Assembly (NCBI GenBank): GCA_024509875.1 | Contig: JAMPIV010004254.1 | Location: forward strand, 682,001-746,000 | DNA from: Oreohelix idahoensis | Taxonomy: Eukaryota > Mollusca > Gastropoda > Stylommatophora > Oreohelicidae | Direction: 5' to 3' | DNA: 64,000 nucleotides | Shown here: positions 1 to 11,545 of the stretch, one piece after another | Numbering within the stretch: position 1 is the first letter of the stretch | Layout of the letters: each line of letters begins with the position of its first letter | Made by a program: the position numbers and the translations under genes | Notes under the pieces: model-generated | The model's input: the letters and a program-made list of their open reading frames with translations, nothing else | Told to the model about the DNA's origin: nothing | Databases searched by the model: none

Positions 1-3000
1 AGCCTCATCAACAACTTCAAATATTCAGGTTTCTGCGGTAATTTGATTTACATGATGAGGTTTGTCAGCCTCATCAACAACTTCAAATATTCAGGTTTCT
101 GTGGTAATTTGATTTACATGATGAGGTTTGTCAGCCTCATCAACAACTTCAAATATTCAGGTTTCTTTGGTAATTTGATTTACATGATGAGGTTTGTCAG
201 CCTCATCAACAACTTCAAATATTCAGGTTTCTGTAGTAATTTGATTTACATGATGAGGTTTGTCAGCCTCATCAACAACTTCAAATATTCAGGTTTTGGT
301 AGTAATTTGATTTACATGATGAGGTTTGTCAGCCTCATCAACAACTTCAAATATTCAGGTTTCTGTAGTAATTTGATTTACATGATGAGGTTTGTCAGCC
401 TCATCAACAACTTCAAATATTCAGGTTTCTGTAGTAATTTGATTTACATGATGAGGTTTGTCAGCCTCATCAACAACTTCAAATATTCAGGTTTCTGTAG
501 TAATTTGATTTACATGATGAGGTTTGTCAGCCTCATCAACAACTTCAAATATTCAGGTTTCTGTAGTAATTTGATTTACATGATGAGGTTTGTCAGCCTC
601 ATCAACAACTTCAAATATTCAGGTTTCTGTAGTAATTTGATTTACATGATGAGGTTTGTCAGCCTCATCAACAACTTCAAATATTCAGGTTTCTGTAGTA
701 ATTTGATTTACATGATGAGGTTTGTCAGCCTCATCAACAACTTCAAATATTCAGGTTTCTGTAGTAATTTGATTTACATGATGAGGTTTGTCAGCCTCAT
801 CAACAACTTCAAATATTCAGGTTTCTGTAGTAATTTGATTTACATGATGAGGTTTGTCAGCCTCATCAACAACTTCAAATATTCAGGTTTCTGTAGTAAT
901 TTGATTTACATGATGAGGTTTGTCAGCCTCATCAACAACTTCAAATATTCAGGTTTCTGTAGTAATTTGATTTACATGATGAGGTTTGTCAGCCCCATCA
1001 ACAACTTCAAATATTCAGGTTTCTGTAGTAATTTGATTTACATGATGAGGTTTGTCAGCCTCATCAACAACTTCAAATATTCAGGTTTCTGTAGTAATTT
1101 GATTTACATGATGAGGTTTGTCAGCCTCATCAACAACTTCAAATATTCAGGTTTCTGTAGTAATTTGATTTACATGATGAGGTTTGTCAGCCTCATCAAC
1201 AACTTCAAATATTCAGGTTTCTGTAGTAATTTGATTTACATGATGAGGTTTGTCAGCCTCATCAACAACTTCAAATATTCAGGTTTCTGTAGTAATTTGA
1301 TTTACATGATGAGGTTTGTCAGCCTCATCAACAACTTCAAATATTCAGGTTTCTGTTGTAGTAATTTGATTTACATGATGAGGTTTGTCAGCCTCATCAA
1401 CAACTTCAAATATTCAGGTTTCTGTAGTAATTTGATTTACATGATGAGGTTTGTCAGCCTCATCAACTTCAACTTCAAATATTCAGGTTTCTGTAGTAAT
1501 TTGATTTACATGATGAGGTTTGTCAGCCTCATCAACAACTTCAAATATTCAGGTTTCTGTAGTAATTTGATTTACATGATGAGGTTTGTCAGCCTCATCA
1601 ACAACTTCAAATATTCAGGTTTCTGTAGTAATTTGATTTACATGATGAGGTTTGTCAGCCTCATCAACAACTTCAAATATTCAGGTTTCTGTAGTAATTT
1701 GATTTACATGATGAGGTTTGTCAGCCTCATCAACAACTTCAAATATTCAGGTTTCTGTAGTAATTTGATTTACATGATGAGGTTTGTCAGCCTCATCAAC
1801 AACTTCAAATATTCAGGTTTCTGTAGTAATTTGATTTACATGATGAGGTTTGTCAGCCTCATCAACAACTTCAAATATTCAGGTTTCTGTAGTAATTTGA
1901 TTTACATGATGAGGTTTGTCAGCCTCATCAACAACTTCAAATATTCAGGTTTCTGTAGTAATTTGATTTACATGATGAGGTTTGTCAGCCTCATCAACAA
2001 CTTCAAATATTCAGGTTTCTGTAGTAATTTGATTTACATGATGAGGTTTGTCAGCCTCATCAACAACTTCAAATATTCAGGTTTCTGTAGTAATTTGATT
2101 TACATGATGAGGTTTGTCAGCCTCATCAACAACTTCAAATATTCAGGTTTCTGTAGTAATTTGATTTACATGATGAGGTTTGTCAGCCTCATCAACAACT
2201 TCAAATATTCAGGTTTCTGTAGTAATTTGATTTACATGATGAGGTTTGTCAGCCTCATCAACAACTTCAAATATTCAGGTTTCTGTAGTAATTTGATTTA
2301 CATGATGAGGTTTGTCAGCCTCATCAACAACTTCAAATATTCAGGTTTCTGTAGTAATTTGATTTACATGATGAGGTTTGTCAGCCTCATCAACAACTTC
2401 AAATATTCAGGTTTCTGTAGTAATTTGATTTACATGATGAGGTTTGTCAGCCTCATCAACAACTTCAAATATTCAGGTTTCTGTAGTAATTTGATTTACA
2501 TGATGAGGTTTGTCAGCCTCATCAACAACTTCAAATATTCAGGTTTCTGTAGTAATTTGATTTACATGATGAGGTTTGTCAGCCTCATCAACAACTTCAA
2601 ATATTCAGGTTTCTGTAGTAATTTGATTTACATGATGAGGTTTGTCAGCCTCGTCATCAACAACTTCAAATATTCAGGTTTCTGTAGTGATTTGATTTAC
2701 ATGATGAGGTTTGTTACATGATTCAGGTTTCTGAGGTTTCTGTAGTAATTTTTACATGATGAGGTTTGTCAGCCTCATCAACAACTTCAAATATTCAGGT
2801 TTCTGTAGTAATTTGATTTACATGATGAGGTTTGTCAGCCTCATCAACAACTTCAAATATTCAGGTTTCTGTAGTAATTTGATTTACATGATGAGGTTTG
2901 TCAGCCTCATCAACAACTTCAAATATTCAGGTTTCTGTAGTAATTTGATTTACATGATGAGGTTTGTCAGCCTCATCAACAACTTCAAATATTCAGGTTT

Positions 3001-3914
3001 CTGTAGTAATTTGATTTACATGATGAGGTTTGTCAGCCTCATCAACAACTTCAAATATTCAGGTTTCTGTAGTAATTTGATTTACATGATGAGGTTTGTC
3101 AGCCTCATCAACAACTTCAAATATTCAGGTTTCTGTAGTAATTTGATTTACATGATGAGGTTTGTCAGCCTCATCAACAACTTCAAATATTCAGGTTTCT
3201 GTAGTAATTTGATTTACATGATGAGGTTTGTCAGCCTCATCAACAACTTCAAATATTCAGGTTTCTGTAGTAATTTGATTTACATGATGAGGTTTGTCAG
3301 CCTCATCAACAACTTCAAATATTCAGGTTTCTGTAGTAATTTGATTTACATGATGAGGTTTGTCAGCCTCATCAACAACTTCAAATATTCAGGTTTCTGT
3401 AGTAATTTGATTTACATGATGAGGTTTGTCAGCCTCATCAACAACTTCAAATATTCAGGTTTCTGTAGTAATTTGATTTACATGATGAGGTTTGTCAGCC
3501 TCATCAACAACTTCAAATATTCAGGTTTCTGTAGTAATTTGATTTACATGATGAGGTTTGTCAGCCTCATCAACAACTTCAAATATTCAGGTTTCTGTAG
3601 TAATTTGATTTACATGATGAGGTTTGTCAGCCTCATCAACAACTTCAAATATTCAGGTTTCTGTAGTAATTTGATTTACATGATGAGGTTTGTCAGCCTC
3701 ATCAACCACTTCAAATATTCAGGTTTCTGTAGTAATTTGATTTACATAATGAGGTTTGTCAGCCTCATCATCAACTTCAAATATTCAGGTTTCTGTAGTA
3801 ATTTGATTTACATGATGAGGTTTGTCAGCCTCATCAACAACTTCAAATATTCAGGTTTCTGTAGTAATTTGATTTACATGATGAGGTTTGTCAGCCTCAT
3901 CAACAACTTCAAAT
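1..3914. repeat. 66-bp minisatellite array, about 59 units
   Basis: Near-identical 66-bp units run from the window edge to about 3914, so the true left end is outside the window. Each unit contains the core catgatgaggtttgtcagcc. Most units differ by zero or one base. The exceptions are two 3-bp insertions (about 1357 and 2653) and one scrambled stretch at about 2715-2756. Because 66 is a multiple of three and one frame lacks stops, an 892-codon and a 389-codon open frame arise on the plus strand, with a 22-residue period. I see no start context, codon bias or domain, so I treat these frames as a by-product of the array. A single related segment lies at 24142-24180. Confidence 0.97.
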
Positions 3915-4119
3915 TACCACCATAATTACCCTTTTGCGTCCCAACTGAGCATAGGTTCTTTTCTGTGCCATCCCATAGTGTCAACCTGTTTACTATCTGT
4001 TTGTGTTCCTCTGTTTTTCCTGTTGTTACAATGTTTGTGTACTTCTCTTATCATCACATATCCACATGTCGATTGTCATCTCATAATCTTCGTCATAATA
4101 TTTCTTTGCTCATTAGCTC

Positions 4120-4530
4120 TTCTCACCAAAGCTACCAAAGTCAGGAAACAAGTTCTTTATTGTTACATGGAGCCCATCCTGTCATAAAGAAATGACAGTA
4201 GCGATCTTCCTTAGCGATTCATATCCATGTTTTGTTTTAAAATGCATTTAGATTGGTTTTTACTTTCTTTTCTCTACTGTTTTCATGTAATTTGTTATTT
4301 CATAATGAAGACCTTGTTGTCATAATGTTGGCTCTTTGTCATTTGTCTCAGTAAGACATAGACTTTCTGGTTTCGCTCACCTTATTGTTCATTATAGTTT
4401 TACTGCAGAGCTTGACATTTTTATATGGAAGTGAATGATGAGCAATCAGTAAACAAACCAACCAGATTTCTAGAAGCAAACGAAAGATGTGGTTTCACAC
4501 AAGAATGTTAAGAATATTATTCTTTCATTG
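4120..4530 (+). pseudogene. decayed RTE-type LINE fragment (family D C-terminal region)
   Basis: Broken frames read KVRKQVLYCYMEPIL (about 4138-4184) and later RSKRKMWFHTRMLRI (about 4470-4515). This is the order seen in the C-terminal part of RTE-type endonuclease/reverse transcriptases, which read roughly RKRVLKCYVEPIL...W..RRMLRI. The same family is seen at 15340-18800 and 58690-59240. No continuous frame survives. The match is short and degenerate. Confidence 0.4.
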
Positions 4531-5238
4531 AGTGTTGCCAGTTGGCATTGGTATCAATTTTCTGTGATCAATGGCATCTTGAGTTAGATGCACCTTCAAT
4601 CTTTTCCACAGTCCAATTCATTATAATATTCCACAGCAGCATTCAACAATTTTGCTTTAAAAGCACTTTCAGATTTACAGACCAGAAGTGAATCATTCCT
4701 GACTTAGGATACTGTCTGTGACCTTTAAACTAGTCATTACCTCATACAAAAACTGAAAGAAGAAAATACAAACAAGAGTGAAAAAATGTGCACATGAATT
4801 TTATTATATCAATCTCTCAATTCACAGGCTGCATGACCAATCATATAAAACAAACTGCTACAGATATGATCATTACAACAGTGACAAGAAGTGTGATAGC
4901 AATGTTCCTGCAAAGGTACCAGTTGAAGTGGTGTTGGTTCAATTCTCAAGGAGAGTAAAAGGAGAAAGAATATAATCTATACAACACAGAGACATATGCC
5001 AATAAGATTTAAATTCACATTTGTATTCATTTCTTCTCTCTCCACATTCAAAATAATAATTGTATTTGTATTGTTTAAAGTCACAATCATCTACATTTAG
5101 GTTTTGCTCTGCACCAAATAATTACAGATATACTATAATGCTCTGCGTCCACTCAACCTAATCCAAAGCAGGAGACCTTGCAGCTGCCAAAAGAGAAATC
5201 AGAGTTAAATCTTGTACTCAATAACTGCTGTAACTCTG
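4531..5238. other. no gene seen; probable 3' flank/UTR of CLP1
   Basis: AT-rich unique sequence directly downstream of the minus-strand CLP1 stop codon. It probably contains the 3' untranslated region. On the minus strand an AATAAA hexamer occurs at 4800-4805, about 435 bases after the stop; it is a candidate poly(A) signal and unconfirmed. Confidence 0.35.
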
Positions 5239-5350
5239 TTATTTAATGTCCATAAACTGAATATCCATGACAAGCAAAATGTTCCGAGGCAATGGACGAG
5301 TAGCAGGGGACAGAACTGTGAACACACTCTTGTCCATATCAACATTGGTT
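5239..5350 (-). CDS. CLP1: CLP1 terminal coding exon
   Basis: Acceptor CAG is at 5353-5351 on the minus strand. The exon begins with the third base of a codon split with the previous exon (GT|A), then encodes [20 protein letters not shown] and ends ...MDIQFMDIK with TAA at 5241-5239. This is the conserved CLP1 C-terminal domain, which ends MDIRFMDLK in vertebrates. The length agrees with the phase: 1 + 108 + 3. Confidence 0.95.
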
Positions 5351-5496
5351 CTGTTGAAACAAAGGAAAAACAATTCTGTTAGGATAATAAAATATTTTCG
5401 TTATTCTTGAGATCTAAATTTTGTGCAATGAACCAATTTGATTTGATTTTGTCTACAACCTTTTATTTATGAAGCAGTGTTTCATACTTCATTAGT

Positions 5497-5772
5497 GGGA
5501 GCCGCGCTGGTGTAATAGCTACAACGTTGTACTGGCGACCAGGTGTTCATGGTTCAAACCCGGGCGTCGGCGTTTGAAGAAATGTTTACGACCGGAAATT
5601 TGACTGAATAATCTTAACGGCTCCTGCACATAAATCCCGTGTGGATGGGAAGGAGCAAAGCTCCTGACCGGGTTGGAAGGAAAGTCCACTGACCCCCCAG
5701 CCTCGCAATGACATGTCATTGGGCCAAAAGGGCTAGAAAGCTCGAGTGCCGCTGGTTATAGAAAAAAAAAAA
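5497..5772 (+). mobile_element. tRNA-derived SINE, complete, with target-site duplication
   Basis: A 276-bp element ends in a poly(A) tail and is flanked by a 13-bp direct repeat atacttcattagt at 5484-5496 and 5773-5785. The head resembles a tRNA, with a B-box GGTTCAAACCC at 5551-5561 and an A-box-like stretch at about 5508-5520. That implies RNA polymerase III transcription. The body contains aatgacatgtcattg, a short palindrome. A second alignable copy lies inverted at 28614-28887. It sits in the last intron of CLP1, antisense to the gene. The helper LINE is not identified. Confidence 0.9.
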
Positions 5773-5785
5773 ATACTTCATTAGT

Positions 5786-6746
5786 AGATAAAGAAGAAAC
5801 AATTTTATTTCAGTGGGAACTCATAATAATGGGTGGAGATCAGCTCAAGTTATGGATCCACATCAGTGACTGGCAGTAACGGAGTTCCAATATTCCCTGT
5901 CAACAATCGGGTGTTTTCTTCTCGCTGATAATGTTCTTGTCATCTTGTAAGTCTTCCTTCCATGTTGGTTTTCAATAAATTGTCTTTTTTTTTTAATTCA
6001 AAATGTTTTATTTATCTCATCTGTTATCATTATTTCTCATCATTCCAGGCCTTCTTTCTTGGGTTTTCTTCTTTTTCCATGAAAATCACTCCACTTTTCT
6101 AAACATCAAAATTTCAAGAGCTTCACTACTTTTTCTCATACTGCTTGTCCACTGTCCATGTTTCTGCACTATACAGGTGCAGATATAGCATCTCAGTTTT
6201 AAACCATGTCACAGCTTATTCACTGCGCTAAAATATTAATTAATCATGAAGGCGGTGTTCTATCTGAACAACCCCACCAGGTACGTAAAAGAAATGCCAG
6301 GCCCAAGAGGGGTCCACACAGTGCTTCTGGTGGTAACCCTGCTTCTTCCCGGGAAGCCAGGAGTCTCAAACCAGGAGAAAATATTGACTACATCAAAGGG
6401 ACAGACTGACAACATGACCTTCAGCAAGCCCTATGAGGGAGAAACAAGAGGGAAGCCACCGACAGATCGCCAACTTTATGAAGAAACAGATGCGGTTACA
6501 TGACTAAACAAAGAAGTAATGGTACATAATACGTTGGAAATGCAGATTTAGTAGAAGCAACAACTAACAACGTCTGGTACACTGGGTGTAAAAGGTGGGG
6601 AGCTAACAGTGAAAACACAGCTCCATCAGAGAACAGGGCCATCACTAAAGCACAATCTGGTCATTTATCTGTGGGCATGCCAGGAACTACACAGGCTCTA
6701 CCTACAATCACAAGCATCCATCTATTAACTTTCAAGCAGTACTTAC
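5786..6746. other. intron sequence, nothing supported
   Basis: Mostly unique AT-rich intron. An open frame of 85 codons at 6246-6503 on the plus strand is proline/lysine-rich and shows no recognisable domain. It may be a scrap of retroelement ORF, but I cannot support a call. Confidence 0.3.
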
Positions 6747-6840
6747 ACAACAATGAATCCCAACACATTTGTCTCAACGATGTCCTGGTCAACTGTTGTG
6801 GCTGCACTAATGCTCAGAACATGGTGCAGTAGATTGTTGC
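6747..6840 (-). CDS. CLP1: CLP1 exon (penultimate)
   Basis: Acceptor CAG is at 6843-6841 and donor GTAAGT at 6746-6741. The exon starts with GC, completing a serine codon (A|GC) from the upstream exon. It encodes NNLLHHVLSISAATTVDQDI followed by VETNVLGFIV and ends in GT, which joins the next exon as GTA (valine). The family counterpart in vertebrates is the HHLLSVS...GFIVV segment. Confidence 0.93.
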
Positions 6841-6860
6841 CTGAAGAGTATTTAAAAAAA

Positions 6861-6880
6861 TATATATATATATATATATA
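6861..6880. repeat. (TA)n microsatellite in intron
   Basis: Ten TA dinucleotides follow an A-run, within a few dozen bases upstream (gene sense) of the acceptor of the penultimate CLP1 exon. Confidence 0.95.
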
Positions 6881-7059
6881 CAATGTAGTGTGTTTAACTG
6901 AGTCAAATTATTCTAACATTTGGATCATTCAAAAATAAAAAAAGTTGCTTGGGTATAAAGTGACTGCTGAGTACATGCTGCAAGAAGAAATGGACAATTG
7001 TACAAAAACAGCACAGATTGTTAGTTTACTCATAGACTACCAACAACATATGATTTATT

Positions 7060-7650
7060 AACCTCCATGCCCCCTGTGAAGCACAAGAGCTCCAACAAAT
7101 TCACACTGAGCTCCAACAAATTCACACACAGCTCCAACAAATTCACACCGAGCTCCAACAAATTCACTCTGAGCTCCAACAAATTCACACTGAGCTCCAA
7201 CAAATTCACACTGTGCCTGAGCCTGTGTCGTCTGTAGAAGGTATTTCCATGTCATCTTTACCCCCTCCATGTCCGTCCCTACTTCTCTAGTTTTCAGGTC
7301 CCCTCTGTTTTTCTTACCCTGGGAATTCCAAAACAATGGCTGCTTTGTGATGCCATCAACATCTTTTCCTCACTATTTGTTCCACCTGTGTTTGTCCGGG
7401 TCTGTCCATCAGTTTTATGTTGGTAACTTTGTCATTCAATTTCCACCTTTCCATTCTGATTAAGCAACCATTTATGAAAATCTGTAACTTACTGGTTGCC
7501 AGTTTTGTTCTTCATGTTTCACATCCATACAATAGGACTGTTTTGACATTTGAGCTGATGATTCTTATTTTTGTGTTGGACATGATTTCTTATGATGTCA
7601 ATTTATTTCCCAGGGCAGTGAAAGCATCACTTCCATGTTTGTATTCTTAG
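7060..7650 (-). pseudogene. 3' end of RTE-type LINE (family C, copy 1)
   Basis: Reading the minus strand, the sequence aligns with the C-terminal end of an RTE-type reverse transcriptase seen again at 16012-17512, 19955-22165 and 29290-29470. A final frame reads WKYLLQTTQAQAQ...FVGALVLHRGHGG and then stops, like WKSLEQTARVRKTWQTFVEG in copy 2. Upstream sense bases (7260-7640) match the wobbly region before it. The element is 5'-truncated and frames are broken. A 21-bp minisatellite has grown inside it. Confidence 0.65.
7087..7212. repeat. 21-bp minisatellite, six units, inside LINE C-terminus
   Basis: Six 21-bp units of agctccaacaaattcacac plus two variable bases. On the minus strand each unit reads CEFVGAQ with small changes. 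The flanking LINE frame reads straight into and out of the array, so the repeat is a tandem copy of the LINE FVGA segment just before its stop codon. Confidence 0.92.
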
Positions 7651-7845
7651 CTACATATTTTTTGGAGGGAAGCAGACGTGTAAGACTGGTCTGGATAGAA
7701 ATCTATAAATAACCTCAGCTCTGGAAAAATAAAGTGGAGGCTTTACTGATTCAATAGACCAATGACAACTATTTAATATAAACATTAAGGTGGACATTTA
7801 GTATATAACGTCTACTACATGCACCATTAGCTCCAATAATAGGAC

Positions 7846-8030
7846 TACTGCACGCTCAGGCATGTCGTACAAGGTGACTAACAAGAGGTTGTGCATGCAG
7901 CTGGCAACCTCATGACGTTAAACAAATAGCCGTATAAACCAATGCTTGAAGATCATGTGACTACTTGGTGCAAGGGACCAACTACAGTGATGGCTATATG
8001 TTCTCTGTAAGGTGATGATGATGATGATGT
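7846..8030 (+). repeat. interspersed repeat family B, copy 1 (SINE-like, GATGAT tail)
   Basis: Contains the family signature: aggttgtgcatgcagctggc, then ttaaacaaat, then catgtgactacttggtgc, ending in a (GATGAT)n run at about 8013-8029. Related copies are at 12338-12557, 26440-26640 and 30590-30780. The tail resembles the 3' ends of RTE elements in this window, suggesting RTE-mobilised SINEs or 5'-UTR relics. The tail ends right beside the donor site of the CLP1 exon at 8037. Confidence 0.55.
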
Positions 8031-8036
8031 ACTTAC

Positions 8037-8117
8037 TTGGAAGTATGGGCACCAGCTTCGTCTGACTATCCTGAGCTTTCATCCCTAAAGGCAAGCAGGA
8101 TTCGGGCAATGATGGCG
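8037..8117 (-). CDS. CLP1: CLP1 exon encoding LPESCLPLGM
   Basis: Acceptor CAG is at 8120-8118 and donor GTAAGT at 8036-8031. The exon starts CG, completing an alanine codon (G|CG). It encodes APSLPESCLPLGMKAQDSQT and KLVPILP, ending in phase 1. It matches the vertebrate IPDSCLPLGM...KLVPV segment in the CLP1 C-terminal domain. Confidence 0.95.
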
Positions 8118-8376
8118 CTGTTGACAAGATCATTCAATTTGTTATAAAATTGCAATAACAGAAATGCATTTAACATACGGACACTACAAGAGTGACATAT
8201 GGCTTTAAAGATTACTGCTAAACTTTAAACAAACAGTTTATTTATAGCTTACAAACCATGTTTTGTGTTCAGTGTGAATTCTACTTTTTGTGCCAGAATA
8301 TTTTTGTGTGAATAAATCTGTACAGTTCTTACACTGTGATCAATCACTACGCTTGTGTCATGACCAGCAATAGTAT

Positions 8377-8922
8377 TGTTGTTGTTTAACTAAAGCTGCT
8401 GAGCTTCTCGCTCTTTTGTAGCCAATACCAAGTTGAAGACTCCTTGGTATTATCTACACTGTAGATCTAGGCTTTTCTGCCATTCTGAAATGTCTTGAGT
8501 TGAAGTCATGAGCTCCAGTTTCTCCAGATTGGCTTGCATTTAAAGAATCTTCAAATCTTGTCCCAAGCTAGGAATAAGAAATGCGTGGCATAGTGTACAT
8601 TCCCTGCCATCCAAGGAGGCTCTCCAACTATGCAGAGCTAAAAAACTGCGCTCTGGTTCTGGGCTCTCCCAAGGAATTGTCATGTCCTGCACACAGCCAT
8701 TTCTAAGCTCCCCCTGCCTATCACTAGGTCCACAGTGAGATCCTCCTGCATGCAGTCAACCAGGTCAAAACCAAAGTATCACGCCTGGGGCTCAAGTGAT
8801 TTCAAGAGTCAGTGAGGGTGTAATTAGCCTCACAGAGGTTCACTTCCACATGTATATTGTAACATTGTGCATAGCTGGTTGTCATATAAAGATGATTTCA
8901 GATATGCCTCCATAATCAGTAG
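8377..8922. repeat. interspersed repeat family A, copy 1
   Basis: About 545 bp aligns end to end with 13031-13672 except for a deletion of roughly 80 bp. Both begin with (TTG)n tttaact and share tctcccaaggaattgtcatg and gcattgtgcatagctgg. A third, more distant and longer copy is in 47851-49521. All three have the same orientation. No coding frame is convincing. The right end is cut by the Tigger element at 8925. Confidence 0.8.
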
Positions 8923-9278
8923 TACAGTAGAACTCCATTTATCCGAACCCCATGGGACCGAGCATCGTTCGGATAATCAAATGTTCGGATAATTGGATTA
9001 CATAATGTATCGAGTACATGTACACATATTTCTAAAAATAATTAACCATCACAAGGAAAATACACTATAAAACATATTTACTTGTACTGTAATAATAATA
9101 CCCACACTGTATTAGATCACTGTATCACCAAAATCTTTTATTACACTGCAGTGCATGTACTACAGTACTTGTATTAATTATTTTTGTTAAGAAAGAGAAA
9201 TGTTTTCAAAATAACATTACAAACGATTCAAAACCAGGCGCAACTTACGTATATATGTACTTGCACAGATGTAGCCCA

Positions 9279-11181
9279 CTATTTAAAATAATGAGGAATC
9301 CTCTTTTGCACCAAACTGGATAGTCTCCTTTTGGCTGCTAAGTCCCGCATTCTCTTCAACAGCAGAAGCTGTGTAGGACAGCTGTCATCTTCTTGCTCGT
9401 ACCAAGCAATCGCTGTTTCTAGTGCTATAAAGGCCTCTTCAGGACTTGGTCGACGTTTTGGTTTTTCTTCATAATCTACAAGTACATCATGTACTTCTGA
9501 GGAGTCTTCATCATCGGTCACTACATGTATTTGGTTTTCTTCTTGCACAAGACAAAATTTCTTCGTCATTCAAAAACTGAAAACCAGAATCATTATCATC
9601 TTCTAGCCACATGTGTACATCATCTTTGTCACAGTCCGAAAATCCGGGCATTGCTTGAAACAGTTCCACAACTTCATTTATACAATCATCATTTGTGTCC
9701 ACTGCAGTAGTTTCATTTCCTCCTTTTTTCCCAAGCAATCTACTCCAAGCCTTGTTGAGATTATCTTGTGACAGGGTGGTCCAAGCATCAGCTAACATAT
9801 AGCAGCAGTCTTTGAGATTAAGCTTTTTGGAAAAGGTCACCACACTTTCTTCATCTTCAGTCAACAATAAACGACGCAGGACTTCTTTGTTGTACATCTT
9901 TTTAAGCTTTGCTATAACACCCTGATCCATTGGTTGAATCAGTGCTGTTACATTGGGAGGCAGAAAAATTACTTTAAAATTTGCATCAACTGCATTCAAT
10001 GTATCCGTCTCTGGATGAGATGGTGCATTGTCCAGTAGAAGAATTACTTTTTCAGTTTTCTTTTCTTGTTCTCTCAACCTCTTCACATTTGGGATGAACT
10101 GATTTGTATACCAATCAAGAAATATTTCACTATTCATCCAAGCACTCTTCTGTGCATTGTAACACAATGGGAGACATGTCACATTCTTTAAACAACGTGG
10201 TTTTTTGGCTTTGCCGATCATTAGCACCGGTAAACGATGACTTCCACTGGCATTTGCGGCTACCAAAATTGTTACTCTCTCTTTGCACTTTTTAAACCCA
10301 GGGGCAGCTGCTTCGCGCTGAGATGCAAGTGATTTTTGAGGCAATGATTTCCAGTATAAGCCAGTCTCATCGGCATTATACACATCATCGAGTGAATAAC
10401 CTTCTTCTTCCAAAAAAGCCAAGAATGTTTCTTTAAAATTTTTAGCGGCAGTTGCATCGCTAGATAAAGATTCCCCTTGAATCTCCAATTCTCGTATGCC
10501 ATGACGAGATTTAAAGTTTCTTAACCATCCCTGGCTAGCCTTAAAGTCAGGAGGACCGTCAAGTTGATTGTTGAACTGAAATGCCTTTTCACACAACAGA
10601 GAACCAGAGATAGGTTCCCCTTTGCTTCTTCTTTGCACAAACCATATATACAAAGCCTCTTCCAATTTCACATCTTTCGCATTTCTCATGGTTTTACGTT
10701 TCTTCGACCCATTTTCACTATCAAATTTTGATGCAAAACTCATAATTTCTTCTTCTTCCTTGTTCGCCCTGAAAAGGACGGTGGTTGCGTTGTGTCTGTG
10801 GCATTTTTTAGGGACCGGGTTTGCCTTCCCATTGCGATCTGTACTCGCTCAGCCAGACTGCACTGATGCAGACTGTTTCCAGGACCACCACGTGGAGGTG
10901 GAGTACGGTCTTAGTCAGCTCTGGTTCGCTGACTCTGATGCAAGCAGTCAAGCTATGGGTCGCTGATTGCATTCACTATTGCTGCATCTTTGGGTCCCAC
11001 TCATAATTTTATCCTTGTTACTTTTGATTTCAGAGACGGTAGCTTTCTCAACATTGAACATCCTCGCAAGTGAAGACACAGTTTCACCTTGTCCTAGTCT
11101 CTTGATAATTTCTGTTTTCGTTTCAATTGACAAAACATTGCGGTTCCTTTTATATGCTTTAGGCCTACTGGAAGATGCCAT
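9279..11181 (-). pseudogene. Tigger-like transposase, interrupted
   Basis: The frame starts at 11181 (MASSSRPKAYKRNRNVLS) with a psq/CENPB-N helix-turn-helix (TVSSLARMFNVEKATVSEI). It is interrupted at 10998-10749 by an inserted retroelement. It resumes in the same frame at about 10743 with the CENPB DNA-binding half (WLRNFKSRHGI) and the DDE core. The catalytic motifs are YNADETGLYW (first D), LLLDNAPSHP (second D) and QPMDQGVI (third D). A single frameshift near 9540-9565 separates the last 90 or so residues (acidic, EDDSCPTQLLLLKRMRDL). Without the insertion the frame would be about 545 codons, a normal pogo/Tigger size. The protein normally cuts and pastes the element in the nucleus; this copy should be inactive. 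Confidence 0.92.
10749..10998 (-). mobile_element. short retroelement inserted in the transposase gene
   Basis: A 250-bp insertion is flanked by the 11-bp direct repeat actcataattt at 10738-10748 and 10999-11009. On the minus strand it ends gcgaacaaggaagaagaag, resembling the 3' end of the RNase H-type LINE at 32302 (gaacgaggaagaagaagaat). It is therefore likely a 5'-truncated LINE 3' UTR or a SINE using that LINE tail. Insert plus duplication is 261 bp (divisible by three), so the flanking frame is kept, but the insert brings stops. Confidence 0.85.
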
Positions 11182-11545
11182 ATCGCACAGAGAAATACTT
11201 GTACACCAAAATTATTCTGCTGTAGTAGCAGACACAATTATTTTAAGTTGAACTGTCTGTTTAGCCAGTGTTCTACCTAGAACGCACACGTACACTTTAT
11301 TGGTAAACCAGATATTAACTGACTTTATGATCTAACTGACTTCCTGTACGTAGGCGACCGACCATTAGCCCATCCCATTCTCTACAAATTGTTCGCACAC
11401 ATTTGAAGTTTGCCGCATCAAAAGATTCAGAATTTTAGTCTAACGTGACTGTGGCATCTGATTTTTTTTTTTTTTTTCTAGAACAAGTGTTCGGATAATT
11501 GGATGTTCGGATAATTGGGGTTCGGATAAATGGAGTTCTACTGTA

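Larger units (their letters stand above)
8925..11543 (-). mobile_element. Tigger/pogo-type DNA transposon, full length
   Basis: A 2619-bp element is bounded by TA duplications (8923-8924, 11544-11545). It has terminal inverted repeats beginning CAGTAGAACTCCATTTATCC at both ends. Subterminal GTTCGGATAAT motifs repeat near each end. It encodes a CENP-B/pogo-like transposase on the minus strand, broken by one frameshift and by a 250-bp retroelement insertion. TIR, TSD and protein all agree with the pogo branch of Tc1/mariner. It sits in a CLP1 intron. Confidence 0.95.

Noticed and set aside
43..3925. Two very long plus-strand open frames as repetitive proteins
   Set aside because: They follow from a stop-free 66-bp unit whose length is divisible by three. 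No domain, start context or codon signature supports a gene.
5508..5580. A functional tRNA gene
   Set aside because: Only the internal promoter boxes are tRNA-like; arms do not fold into a cloverleaf, and flanks show it is the head of a SINE.
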